Assembly (NCBI GenBank): GCA_964391305.1
Contig: CAYMJO010000001.1
Location: 1 to 61,541 of the forward strand
Length of the DNA stretch: 61,541 bases
Origin: CAYMJO01 sp964391305
GTDB taxonomy: Bacteria; Patescibacteriota; CALEFQ01
Direction: 5' to 3'
Shown here one piece after another: positions 48,328 to 56,816 of the stretch; within the stretch, counting starts at the first letter, position 1, and each line of letters begins with the position of its first letter. A program made the translations under genes and the position numbers. The notes under the pieces are model-generated. The model ran no database searches. It was not told where the DNA came from and saw only the letters and a list, made by a program, of their open reading frames with translations.

Positions 48328-49941
48328 TTAATTGCTAATCTCTTTGACTCTCAACAACGGCGCGCCATCAACCAGCAAAGTATAAATAACTTTTCCTCCT
48401 TTAAAAGGATCATAAGCCGCTTTAGTCACATAAATAACATAATTTGGATCATTCTCATTTTCTCTAATAAGCTTGATATCCGGCCTTAAATAATTTTCAG
48501 CCATTTTTGGCGTCGGCATGACGGCTATCTTAGCACCTTCTTCAATATGCCCATTCACCCATTCGGCACCCTGCTTAAATTCCTGTCCCCAGTATCCAAC
48601 CTCTACATAACGATACGCGCCACGCATCCCGCCGATAAGATCGTTAAAGTAATAAAGCTCATAAGGATGAATTACAGCCATTTGGTAAAAAACCCTGCCT
48701 GTAAAAAAGACAATCACAATAGTCAGTACAACATACAGCCAACGACGCCAAGTTTTTATCAAAGTTTTTTCTCCGATAAACCGGTAAAGCCAATCGGCTC
48801 CCATTCCCGCCAACAAAGCTAAAGCAGGCACAATAAAAACAAAATGCCTGATGCCGTCATAAACATTAATATGAAGAATCACTATCAAAACCAACGGAAG
48901 CCAGAACCAAACAAGATATAGGATACTGCCATCATTGGCTAGAGTTTTCACGTTTCGGCAAGCAACGAAAGTTCCCATACCGCCAAATACTATAATAATA
49001 ACAGGGGTAACCACGAACAGCATGAACGGCGCATAGTGCCAAGGCAGATCAACAGATTTATAAACAACGCCTTGGTACCACACATTTCCCAGCCATTCAT
49101 AGCCGCCAACTTCACGAATCGCCTCAAGCATACGAAATATTGGATTCGACCAAACCCATGGCCAGAAAGCGGCAGCCGTCCCAAAAGCCACAAAAGGCAA
49201 CGACAGTAATCCCCACCCCCATTGCTTGAAACCTGACCAGACTTTGCGTTTATTTTCACCAAACGATTTGAAAAAACCCCAAATTCTTTCGCGAAAAGCC
49301 AGCAAAAACCAAACAGCGAGTATAGGCAAGACGAACAAGACGCTGATACCAACGGCAAAAGCCAGCCCAAACGTAATCCCGCTTAACAAAAAAAGCCATG
49401 CCCGTCTTCTTTTTACAGCCAAATAAAACAGAAAAATCGTTAAAGTGAACAAAGCCACAAGCGGAGTGGCTTTCATATTCACCTGCATATCTCCAATAAA
49501 ACGCGGAAAAGCCATTAAAAAAACTGCACTAAAAACGGCTGCTCTTAGCCCAAGCGTCACCCTCGCCAAAAAAAACACAGTCATCAAAGTGACCGCTCCA
49601 AAGAGAATTAAATGAATATGGTGAGCCGGAACAAAGAAAAGCACTCCCAGACGTTTCGTAAACAGCTCCCAAAAAATATCGCCTATCATATCTCCCAAGG
49701 GACCATAGAAGCGCATATTGCCAAAAAGCTCTATTTCTTCAATATGGCTTTCCCCTTGAAAAATATTGCGATTCTGTTCTCCTGACCGATAATGCAAATC
49801 CTCGTCCCATGTTTGACCATAATCATTAATATTGAGAAAATTCACCAAACAAAAGACAGCCACAATAACTACAATCAAGATAACTGAAAATGACTTGCTC
49901 CCGAACCAATTATTCTTTTTCGAATTGTTTAAGAAACTCAT
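48328..49941 (-). CDS. GT39/ArnT-like membrane glycosyltransferase
   Basis: 537 residues with about eleven hydrophobic helices. The first external loop after TM1 has NDYGQTWDEDLHYRSGEQ with an acidic Asp-Glu pair as in the PMT/ArnT (GT-C) superfamily. The C-terminal part ends in a soluble segment (EVGYWGQEFKQGAEWVNGHI). These enzymes use polyprenyl-phosphate sugars to glycosylate lipids or proteins outside the membrane. It overlaps the ChbG/HpnK-type deacetylase gene by 32 bp, so the pair is probably one pathway. Confidence 0.82.
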   Translation of the reverse strand: MSFLNNSKKNNWFGSKSFSVILIVVIVAVFCLVNFLNINDYGQTWDEDLHYRSGEQNRNIFQGESHIEEIELFGNMRFYGPLGDMIGDIFWELFTKRLGVLFFVPAHHIHLILFGAVTLMTVFFLARVTLGLRAAVFSAVFLMAFPRFIGDMQVNMKATPLVALFTLTIFLFYLAVKRRRAWLFLLSGITFGLAFAVGISVLFVLPILAVWFLLAFRERIWGFFKSFGENKRKVWSGFKQWGWGLLSLPFVAFGTAAAFWPWVWSNPIFRMLEAIREVGGYEWLGNVWYQGVVYKSVDLPWHYAPFMLFVVTPVIIIVFGGMGTFVACRNVKTLANDGSILYLVWFWLPLVLIVILHINVYDGIRHFVFIVPALALLAGMGADWLYRFIGEKTLIKTWRRWLYVVLTIVIVFFTGRVFYQMAVIHPYELYYFNDLIGGMRGAYRYVEVGYWGQEFKQGAEWVNGHIEEGAKIAVMPTPKMAENYLRPDIKLIRENENDPNYVIYVTKAAYDPFKGGKVIYTLLVDGAPLLRVKEISN

Positions 49942-50698
49942 ATTGTTTATAGCGCTCGGTTAAGATTTCGTACTCCTTAGCAGAAGCTATAAAGCAAGCG
50001 GGATGAAAAATTATTTCCGTATGCTCTGAAGCCATAATCCGGATGGCCTCAAGTACTTCGGCTTTCTCCCGTTGCGGAAAAATCCAATCAATGCTAAAAA
50101 ACGAGTCTGTGGTTTTATCCATGAACAAAGCCACGCGGGCGCGACGACTCCGACGATCTAAGCTAAGCATAAAATTTATCACCCAAGCTCTCGGTGAACG
50201 GCACCAAAACCGGAAAGGCGAGTTATGCCTTCCAATTCTGACCGACTTGATTCCAAGTTCCTCCGCCAACTGACAAACGTAACCAAAAAGAAAAGGATGA
50301 AAATTTAGATGCTGATGAGCTTCCAGCTGATCCGGCAAAAAGCCGAATTTGCGCTCAAATTCACTGACCTGTTCCCGCCAGACGACTTGAACCCGCTTGC
50401 GTAAAGACTGGCTTAAAGCCAAGCGCATCCCGCTAATAAGAATAAATGATAATTTTTCTTCTTTCTCAATACTACGTTCTCTGCTTAAAATACTACGGGC
50501 ATCAAGATGCAGACCAATACGTATGTTTTTTGTCTCTTTGAGATTTTTCAAAGCGGAAATCTTGGCATCATCCAAACCCGCCAGCAAAACCGAAGTTCCA
50601 TCAAGCTTACCATTCTTTAGCAATTCTAAAATTGCCGCATCACCCTGCGCACAAAGTCCAAAGTCGTCAGCATAAAAAAACATTTTTATCGAGCTCAT
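49910..50698 (-). CDS. ChbG/HpnK (YdjC) family carbohydrate deacetylase
   Basis: Metal-dependent deacetylase of the YdjC family. YADDFGLC (first metal aspartates), IGLHLDARS and LEAHQHLNFHPFLFGY (metal histidines) are the family blocks; FHPACF near the C-terminus completes the site. 262 residues, full length. HpnK members deacetylate lipid-linked sugars. It overlaps the GT39-like gene by 32 bp, which suggests an N-acetyl sugar is transferred and deacetylated in a cell-envelope glycan pathway. Confidence 0.9.
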   Translation of the reverse strand: MSSIKMFFYADDFGLCAQGDAAILELLKNGKLDGTSVLLAGLDDAKISALKNLKETKNIRIGLHLDARSILSRERSIEKEEKLSFILISGMRLALSQSLRKRVQVVWREQVSEFERKFGFLPDQLEAHQHLNFHPFLFGYVCQLAEELGIKSVRIGRHNSPFRFWCRSPRAWVINFMLSLDRRSRRARVALFMDKTTDSFFSIDWIFPQREKAEVLEAIRIMASEHTEIIFHPACFIASAKEYEILTERYKQYEFLKQFEKE

Positions 50699-50844
50699 TT
50701 TTTATAAAAAAATATTATCCGTAAAACAACAAACGCTCCATAAATTAATTTGTATCTTTAAAAAACTTAACCAGCATTCATTCAGTTAAATAAAAAAACT
50801 AAAACTCCAAGTTCTTTACTAATAATGGAATATGATTTAATTTT

Positions 50845-53160
50845 CTAAAACGCCCCGAATGCCACATCTCCGCCAATTCTCGCATTTTTGCCATAAGCGT
50901 AAAAATTCAACGATTTCTTAAATACACCGTTCTTTTCATATCCCCTCACATACGGTGCGCCGCCTTCTGCCGCAATCGTAACAACTTCAGCCTTTCCATC
51001 GCTATCAATATCTCCCATCGCCACATAAGATCCAACTGCCGCAGCGCCATAACTCGTCCATTCACCTAAAACTTTATTTGCCTTGTTGTACCGGAAAACC
51101 TTTACAAGAGACTGTTTCCCAAGCTTGCTCACCGCAATCTCCGCCTTTCCATCACCATCAGTATCACCTGCCGCAACATCTATGCCATCCCGATAACCCT
51201 TTGCATACGCATAAAATTCTATCTTTTTGGCTTTTCCGTTCGATTCGAACACCCGAACTATAGCATCTCCGCCTTTTCCCGCGCCAACGATTACCTCCGC
51301 TTTTCCGTCATTGTCAACATCGCCCGCGGCAACTCGAACCCCAACATTAATACTTCCAAGCGCGTCGAATTCTTTCACAAGCGTCTTCTTGGCGTCATAT
51401 TTAAAAATCTTCACTGTAGATTTGCCTTCCGATTTAGAAACGATTATCTCGTCTTTTCCATCTCCATTTACGTCACCAGCCGCAACGTCAAAACTGCCAC
51501 GCGCATTTCTCGGAAAAGCCCAGATACCAGCTCCATAAGCTTTCCCATCTTTTTTAAAAACACGAACATACGGACCACCGTCCCTCGGTGCTGTAATAAT
51601 TTCATCGACTCCGTCTCCATTCACATCTCCTGCCGCAACATTCGTGCCAACGCGTGCCGCCAAGCCATACGGAAAAAGCTTGTTCGGCTCCTTTTCCACC
51701 TTGCCATTTGTAGTAAATGCGCGAATGTGCGACGCGGCGCTGTCACCCGTACCTGTGATGATATAATTTGACGTGCTGACACCTCCGACAACCCTTAATG
51801 ATAAAGTTTTCTCCACAACTTGTGCGGGCATTCCATCATCAGTAACCTTTACTGTAAACTCTTGTGTTTCCGCTTTTGTAGGAGTGCCCGAAATCCTGCT
51901 TGTCCTTGAATTAAGCGAGAGCCCTTCCGGCAGTTGTCCATCTGAAATTTCAAGAGAGAAGGGAGACGTTCCCCTTTTTTTGTCCAATGTCTTGCCATAT
52001 GATTTTCCGACACTCGCATTTGGAAGAGAGGTCGTGGTAATTTTCAGCGGATCGATTTTCTCCGACCGCCAAACCTTGACGCCGGTTCCGCCGACTGCGG
52101 TATTACTGCTACCAATAGCATACATCCGATCGCCCCAAACTGCCATGCCGTAAACAGCGTAATCTCGAATGTCTCCATTTCCGCTGGTCAGCTCGGATGT
52201 CCAATTCGTGCCATTTGTAGTACTCCAAATTTGAGCCCCCGAAACATCATTTCTCACTCCAATATACATAGTATCATTTACAACCATCGGATGAAAAGAC
52301 GGCCAATAATTGTTTGCATTCCCAAAACCATTGGCATTTACCTGATTCCAAGTCTGACCGTCCGTTGAGCGCCACATTTCTACGCCGGTCACAACATTAT
52401 AAGTTGCCGCATAAAGATAATCTCCCAATTTTCCTAAAGACCAAATGCCAATATTGTTTCCATCGTTGAAGCCATTATCTACCGTTCGGGTCCAATCGGT
52501 GCCATTCGCAGTCCTCCAGATTTCTCCCCCTCCCGAAAGCGCATTCCAAGTTCCAGCATAAAGATAGCCGTTATAAACGTACATTGACCTAGAATCGAGG
52601 TTGTTGGCATCACCAAAACCGTCTTTACTCACCTGTGACCAGTCCGTACCGTTTGAAGTACGCCATATCTCCACACCTGTCGAAATATTCGACAGTGAAA
52701 CATAAAAATGACCTTCAAACTCCGCAAAAGCATATGACCAATAATTATTTCTCGTATCGCCAAGTCCGCCGCTTCCCACTTGTTCCCAGTCTGTGCCGTT
52801 GTGCGTACGTATAATTTTAGTATCGAGAGTTTGCCCTGACAAAAGCCCGTAAAGCGCCCCATTATAAATCCCAAATCCGCCGACCATCGAATTGCCAGTG
52901 TTGTTCAATCCATTTGTCAGCACTTTCTCCCAAACAGTGCCGTTTTTACTCCTCCAAACCTGCGCTCCCGTCGAAAGGTTTTGCAACCCGACATACATAT
53001 AGTCCCCCCAGATAATAGGCTCTAGACCAACTCTCTGGCTTCCTTCGCCAAAGCCATTATTGTTAATTTGAGTCCATGTTAGCGCTTTTGCATCGCCGTG
53101 CATTGCAAAAACCAACACTGCGATAGCAACTACGCCGAGTAAGATCAGAATTTTTCTCAT
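50845..53160 (-). CDS. Large exported protein: WD/kelch-like repeats, Ig-like domain, FG-GAP propeller
   Basis: 771 residues from ATG 53160 (MRKILILLG); the frame opens at TTG six codons earlier. A signal peptide (about 2-25) is followed by seven repeats of about 50 residues with the pattern EIWRTSNGTDWSQV and GDYLYAATYN, a beta-propeller like those in PQQ or kelch proteins (25-370). A putative Ig domain follows (about 375-465; YGKTLDKKRGTSPFSLEISD). From 470 to the end are FG-GAP repeats (GDVNGDGVDEIITAPRDGG, GDTDGDGKAEIAVSKLG). A surface-display or adhesion role is inferred. The FG-GAP part resembles that of the peptidase at 6815. Confidence 0.88.
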   Translation of the reverse strand: MRKILILLGVVAIAVLVFAMHGDAKALTWTQINNNGFGEGSQRVGLEPIIWGDYMYVGLQNLSTGAQVWRSKNGTVWEKVLTNGLNNTGNSMVGGFGIYNGALYGLLSGQTLDTKIIRTHNGTDWEQVGSGGLGDTRNNYWSYAFAEFEGHFYVSLSNISTGVEIWRTSNGTDWSQVSKDGFGDANNLDSRSMYVYNGYLYAGTWNALSGGGEIWRTANGTDWTRTVDNGFNDGNNIGIWSLGKLGDYLYAATYNVVTGVEMWRSTDGQTWNQVNANGFGNANNYWPSFHPMVVNDTMYIGVRNDVSGAQIWSTTNGTNWTSELTSGNGDIRDYAVYGMAVWGDRMYAIGSSNTAVGGTGVKVWRSEKIDPLKITTTSLPNASVGKSYGKTLDKKRGTSPFSLEISDGQLPEGLSLNSRTSRISGTPTKAETQEFTVKVTDDGMPAQVVEKTLSLRVVGGVSTSNYIITGTGDSAASHIRAFTTNGKVEKEPNKLFPYGLAARVGTNVAAGDVNGDGVDEIITAPRDGGPYVRVFKKDGKAYGAGIWAFPRNARGSFDVAAGDVNGDGKDEIIVSKSEGKSTVKIFKYDAKKTLVKEFDALGSINVGVRVAAGDVDNDGKAEVIVGAGKGGDAIVRVFESNGKAKKIEFYAYAKGYRDGIDVAAGDTDGDGKAEIAVSKLGKQSLVKVFRYNKANKVLGEWTSYGAAAVGSYVAMGDIDSDGKAEVVTIAAEGGAPYVRGYEKNGVFKKSLNFYAYGKNARIGGDVAFGAF

Positions 53161-53483
53161 TTTTTTATTTTTTTTCAAACAAACGTGGAATTGAGATACG
53201 TCCGTTTAAAATTAATTTTTATAAAAAAAACAAAAATGTATTTTATACACCTGCTTTTATTATACAATATTTTCAAAAAACTTTAAATCGTTTATCGCAC
53301 AGAATAATATCCTGTCCATACAAAATGAAACAAAAGCAATCTACATTTTAAAAACAAAATACAGCTTCACTAAAACAAAGCTGTTTAAAACAAAAATCAA
53401 TTATGGGTTTATCAAAGAAGTAGGGACAGAATAATATTCTGTCCCTACTTGCATTTTCCCCAAATTTTATCTAACTTTTAATT
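53161..53483. other. Intergenic region with palindromic repeat
   Basis: No gene. Contains the 33-bp palindrome at 53418-53450 and a decayed relative near 53301 (CAGAATAATATCCTGTCC). Otherwise AT-rich. Confidence 0.5.
53418..53450. repeat. 33-bp palindromic repeat, copy 1
   Basis: AAGTAGGGACAGAATA, a central A and TATTCTGTCCCTACTT form perfect 16-bp arms. The first 30 bases recur exactly at 54432-54461. It can fold to a stable hairpin in either strand. The layout resembles REP-like elements. Confidence 0.75.
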
Positions 53484-54221
53484 TTATTTCACTTCCAATG
53501 AGCTCAAGATATGTTCCGAAGTAATCTGAATATCCATTGGAATGTTCCCATTCTTGACACCTGACAAAAATATATACATCTCCAAATTCTTCACCATCAC
53601 AGGATCATAAGAGTAGAACACTTCGCGCACTTTGCCATCTAAAACCAACTTCATGGGGGTTGAAACCTTGACGGGTCCAATATAAATGTTTCTTCCAAGA
53701 GACTCCATATTTCCCGCCCCAACACTTGTTCTCATTATGACATTGTCATTGGGATACTTTTCCTTATCGGTGAAAAAGATGTTCAAAACATACGAATCAT
53801 CTGAAGGTTTGAACCTCACGCTTTTTACACCCTCGACTCCCTCTTCGCCTTCGCCGAACAATTCTGAAACACTGGAATAATCATTTTTCTCTTCATATCC
53901 CCAACTCGCAGGATACCTGAAAGACAGCGAGGGATCTGTTCTTTCGTACGTCTTCCATAAAGACCGCAAGGGATCTGTTCTTTTGTACGTCTTCCCGGCA
54001 TATTCGTCAACGGGAGTTGTCGAAGGAGTCGCAGTTGCCGTCGGAGTTGGCTCTTCCACAACCGTCTCAACGGGAGTCGGAGTGTTTTGCACAACTTCTT
54101 CGGAAGATTTTTCTTCTTTTTGAGCAATTTTGCCACAACCGCTCGCGGCAATTGCTACAACGATAATTATAGCCGCAAACGCTATAAGTTCCATCTTGAT
54201 CCTTCTTGATAACTTTTTCAT
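53484..54221 (-). CDS. Lipoprotein of unknown function
   Basis: Signal peptide ending in the lipobox IAASGC (Cys about residue 29), then a Thr/Pro/Glu-rich linker (TPTATATPSTTP) and a beta-rich domain of about 150 residues (SLSFRYPASWGYEEKND, SYVLNIFFTDKEKYPND) like the PsbP-like or DUF-type lipoprotein domains. No enzymatic motif. An internal duplication encodes KTYKRTDPLRS and KTYERTDPSLS, 39 nt apart. Two identical palindromic repeats flank this gene. Confidence 0.75.
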   Translation of the reverse strand: MKKLSRRIKMELIAFAAIIIVVAIAASGCGKIAQKEEKSSEEVVQNTPTPVETVVEEPTPTATATPSTTPVDEYAGKTYKRTDPLRSLWKTYERTDPSLSFRYPASWGYEEKNDYSSVSELFGEGEEGVEGVKSVRFKPSDDSYVLNIFFTDKEKYPNDNVIMRTSVGAGNMESLGRNIYIGPVKVSTPMKLVLDGKVREVFYSYDPVMVKNLEMYIFLSGVKNGNIPMDIQITSEHILSSLEVK

Positions 54222-54431
54222 AGTTTTTATCTAATTAAAAATTAAAAAAATATAGCCATAAAATGGCCAATTCTAGCCACTTTCTTGCTAAAAAGGACTG
54301 AATCAGTCTTGTATATATAATGAATTAAGAACCAAAATGTTACAACTTTTCACAAGGACGAACCACTGCAAGGTTTACACCCTGCAAAAAATTGCCGGGA
54401 CGGAGACAGAATAAAATTCTATTTCCAAAAT

Positions 54432-54461
54432 AAGTAGGGACAGAATAATATTCTGTCCCTA
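54432..54461. repeat. 33-bp palindromic repeat, copy 2 (30 bp preserved)
   Basis: AAGTAGGGACAGAATAATAT through TTCTGTCCCTA repeats 53418-53447 exactly; the outermost three bases of the right arm are lost. A more decayed version lies just upstream near 54404 (GGAGACAGAATAAAATTCTA). Confidence 0.75.
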
Positions 54462-54470
54462 TAAAATATA

Positions 54471-54509
54471 TTAAAAAACAGCCTAAGCACTGACGCTTAA
54501 GCTTTTTTT
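54471..54509 (-). terminator. Bidirectional terminator after copA
   Basis: GCCTAAGC-ACTGAC-GCTTAAGC (54481-54502) forms an 8-bp stem with one mismatch. On the minus strand it is followed by TGTTTTTT, 17 bases after the restored copA stop; on the plus strand by seven Ts. Confidence 0.7.
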
Positions 54510-54568
54510 AAAATAAACTTATTTTCGCTCGTTATACCATTTCATCAAAAGCGAATTCGTAACAACGC

Positions 54569-56785
54569 TTACGGAAGAAAACGCCATGGCGGCCGCGCCA
54601 TGGCAAGCGATGCGATGATCGGGCTCAAGAGCCAGCCTGTAAAAGGATACAAGATGCCCGCGGCAATCGGTATGCCGACAATATTGTAGAAAAACGCCCA
54701 AAAGAGATTCTGCTTGATTTTTCTCAAAGTGTAATCGCTTATATCCATCAACCTCGCCACATCACGGACATCATCCTTGATCAAAATTACTTCGCCCGTT
54801 TCCATCGCGATGTCAGTCCCTGATCCCAAAGCTATTCCAAGATCGGACCCCGCGAGTGCCGGCGCATCATTGATCCCATCTCCGACCATCGCGACTTTGT
54901 AACCTTTTTGCTGGAGCTTCTTGACTTCGCTTGCTTTGTCCTGCGGAAGAACCTCGGACAGAACATCATCAGCTCCTGCCTCATGGGCAATCGCCTCGCC
55001 GACTCTCTTGTTGTCGCCGGTGATAACAATGACTTTCTTTCCCATACTCTTAAGCAATTTCACGGCATCTTTAGATCCTTTTTTCAAAACATCAAGAAGC
55101 GCGATCAAGCCCACAATTTTGCCGCCGACAGCGAGAATCATCGTTGTCTTGCCGGCATGCTCCATCTCAAGAAGCTTTTTCTCCACGAAACTTATATCCA
55201 GATTATTGTCTAAAAATAATTTCCTGTTTCCTAAAAGCACCCGTTTGGGAGATGCTTCGCCACTCAATACAGACGTCGCCACAACGCCCTTTCCGGGCAA
55301 AACTTGGAATTTCTCCGTCACCAAAATATTCAAAGACTTGGATTTTGCCCGCTTAACGATTGACTGCGCGAGAGGATGCTCGGACTTGCTTTCAACTCCC
55401 GCCGCGATCTGCAAAATATCGTTTTCGCTAAAATCCGACTTTGCGAGCGACAAAACATCTGTAACTTCAGGCTTTCCCCTCGTAAGCGTCCCCGTTTTGT
55501 CAAAAACTACAACGTTCACCTTGCGAGCAATTTCCAGCGCTTTGCTACTTTTGAATAAAATTCCCCGCTTCGCGCCCAAGCCCGTTCCCATCATAACAGC
55601 TGTCGGAGTCGCCAACCCCAAAGAGCAGGGACAAGCAATGATCAGCACCGCCACAAAAACGGTGAGAGCAAAAATAAACGATTGTCCAGCGAGCATCCAA
55701 ATAACAAAAGCAAAAATCGCGATACCAAATACCGTCGGCACGAAATAAAACGATACTTTATCCGCCAGAAGCTGAATCGGAGCCTTTGTGCCGATGGCTT
55801 CTTCCACGATTTTAATGATCTGCGCCAAAACGGTGCTACTTCCGACTTTGGTCGCCTTGATTTTGAGCATACCCGTCTGATTGACGGTAGCCCCGATAAC
55901 CTTGTCACCTTTTTTCTTCTCAACTGGAATACTCTCTCCAGTAATGGCCTTTTCATCTACTCCCGAATATCCATCAAAAACCTTTCCGTCAACGGGAATT
56001 TTTTCACCAGGCTTTACCAAAACGATATCGCCCACAGCAACCTTGGAAATAGGAACTTTGATTTCTTTTCCATCTCGAATAATTGTTGCCTCCTTCGGCC
56101 GAAGTCCTATAAGCTTCTTGACCGCCTGACTGGTTCTGCCTTTTGTCAAAGCTTCGAGATATTTTCCAAGGGAAATAAAAACGATAATAAAAGCAGCGCT
56201 CTCAAAATAAAAATGAAATCTTTCAATCGCGTCCGGTATAACCCAAATATAAATAGCCACAACCACACTGTAAAAATAAGCCGCAAGAGTCCCCGTTTCC
56301 ACCAGCGAATCCATGTTGGGATTGCGCTGTAACAGTTTTTTCATGCCTGAAATATAGATATTTGAATTCAGAACCATAATCGCAGTTGTAATTGTAAACT
56401 GAATAATTATGTTCACCTTTAATGGAAGTTCCAGCATAGGCAGACCAATCATATCTCCCATAACCAAATAAAACATAGGAATACCAAGAATCAAAGAAGC
56501 AATAAAGCTGTTTCTTAATTTTTTCACTTCCTTTGCCTGCGCGGCAAATTGATCTTTCTCGGAGCCTGCTTTTTCCTCCGAAGCTTTAAATCCTTCTTTT
56601 TGAATAACTTCAATAATTTTTTCAACATCAATAATTTTGGAATCGAATTCGACACTCGCTTTTTCCGTGGCAAAATTCACATTGCCTGAAATAATCCCTT
56701 TGGTTTTTTTCAAAGAGTTTTCAATATTAGCTACGCAAGAAGCGCAATGCATACCAGAAATATTGAGTATTATTTTTTTATTCAT
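54569..56785 (-). CDS. copA: Copper-translocating P-type ATPase CopA, 3' end frameshifted
   Basis: P1B-type ATPase that pumps Cu(I) out of the cytosol. N-terminal HMA domain with GMHCASCVA (C14, C17), eight transmembrane helices, phosphatase loop TGES, the metal site ACPCSLG (CPC), phosphorylation site DKTGTLTRG and the hinge GDGINDAP. In this frame it ends SLAMARPPWRFLP. The reading frame that continues the family (FSSVSVVTNSLLMKWYNERK) lies one shift away and stops at 54519. A 14-nt insertion that duplicates CGCCATGGC (54582-54604) explains the break. Last gene of the csoR copper locus. Confidence 0.93.
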   Translation of the reverse strand: MNKKIILNISGMHCASCVANIENSLKKTKGIISGNVNFATEKASVEFDSKIIDVEKIIEVIQKEGFKASEEKAGSEKDQFAAQAKEVKKLRNSFIASLILGIPMFYLVMGDMIGLPMLELPLKVNIIIQFTITTAIMVLNSNIYISGMKKLLQRNPNMDSLVETGTLAAYFYSVVVAIYIWVIPDAIERFHFYFESAAFIIVFISLGKYLEALTKGRTSQAVKKLIGLRPKEATIIRDGKEIKVPISKVAVGDIVLVKPGEKIPVDGKVFDGYSGVDEKAITGESIPVEKKKGDKVIGATVNQTGMLKIKATKVGSSTVLAQIIKIVEEAIGTKAPIQLLADKVSFYFVPTVFGIAIFAFVIWMLAGQSFIFALTVFVAVLIIACPCSLGLATPTAVMMGTGLGAKRGILFKSSKALEIARKVNVVVFDKTGTLTRGKPEVTDVLSLAKSDFSENDILQIAAGVESKSEHPLAQSIVKRAKSKSLNILVTEKFQVLPGKGVVATSVLSGEASPKRVLLGNRKLFLDNNLDISFVEKKLLEMEHAGKTTMILAVGGKIVGLIALLDVLKKGSKDAVKLLKSMGKKVIVITGDNKRVGEAIAHEAGADDVLSEVLPQDKASEVKKLQQKGYKVAMVGDGINDAPALAGSDLGIALGSGTDIAMETGEVILIKDDVRDVARLMDISDYTLRKIKQNLFWAFFYNIVGIPIAAGILYPFTGWLLSPIIASLAMARPPWRFLP
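54582..54604. repeat. 9-bp direct repeat causing the copA frameshift
   Basis: CGCCATGGC occurs at 54582-54590 and 54596-54604, separated by GGCCG. Removing one copy and the spacer (14 nt) restores the copA frame. The same 9-mer is found at 24168-24176 beside the assembly gap. Confidence 0.7.
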
Positions 56786-56816
56786 AAAGTTAAAATTTAC
56801 ATTAATTTACATAAAC

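Noticed and set aside
54582..54604. NotI/NcoI-like sites (GCGGCCGC, CCATGG) in copA as a sign of cloning vector
   Set aside because: No vector sequence flanks them and the 9-mer duplication explains the pattern; kept only as an insertion or assembly issue.
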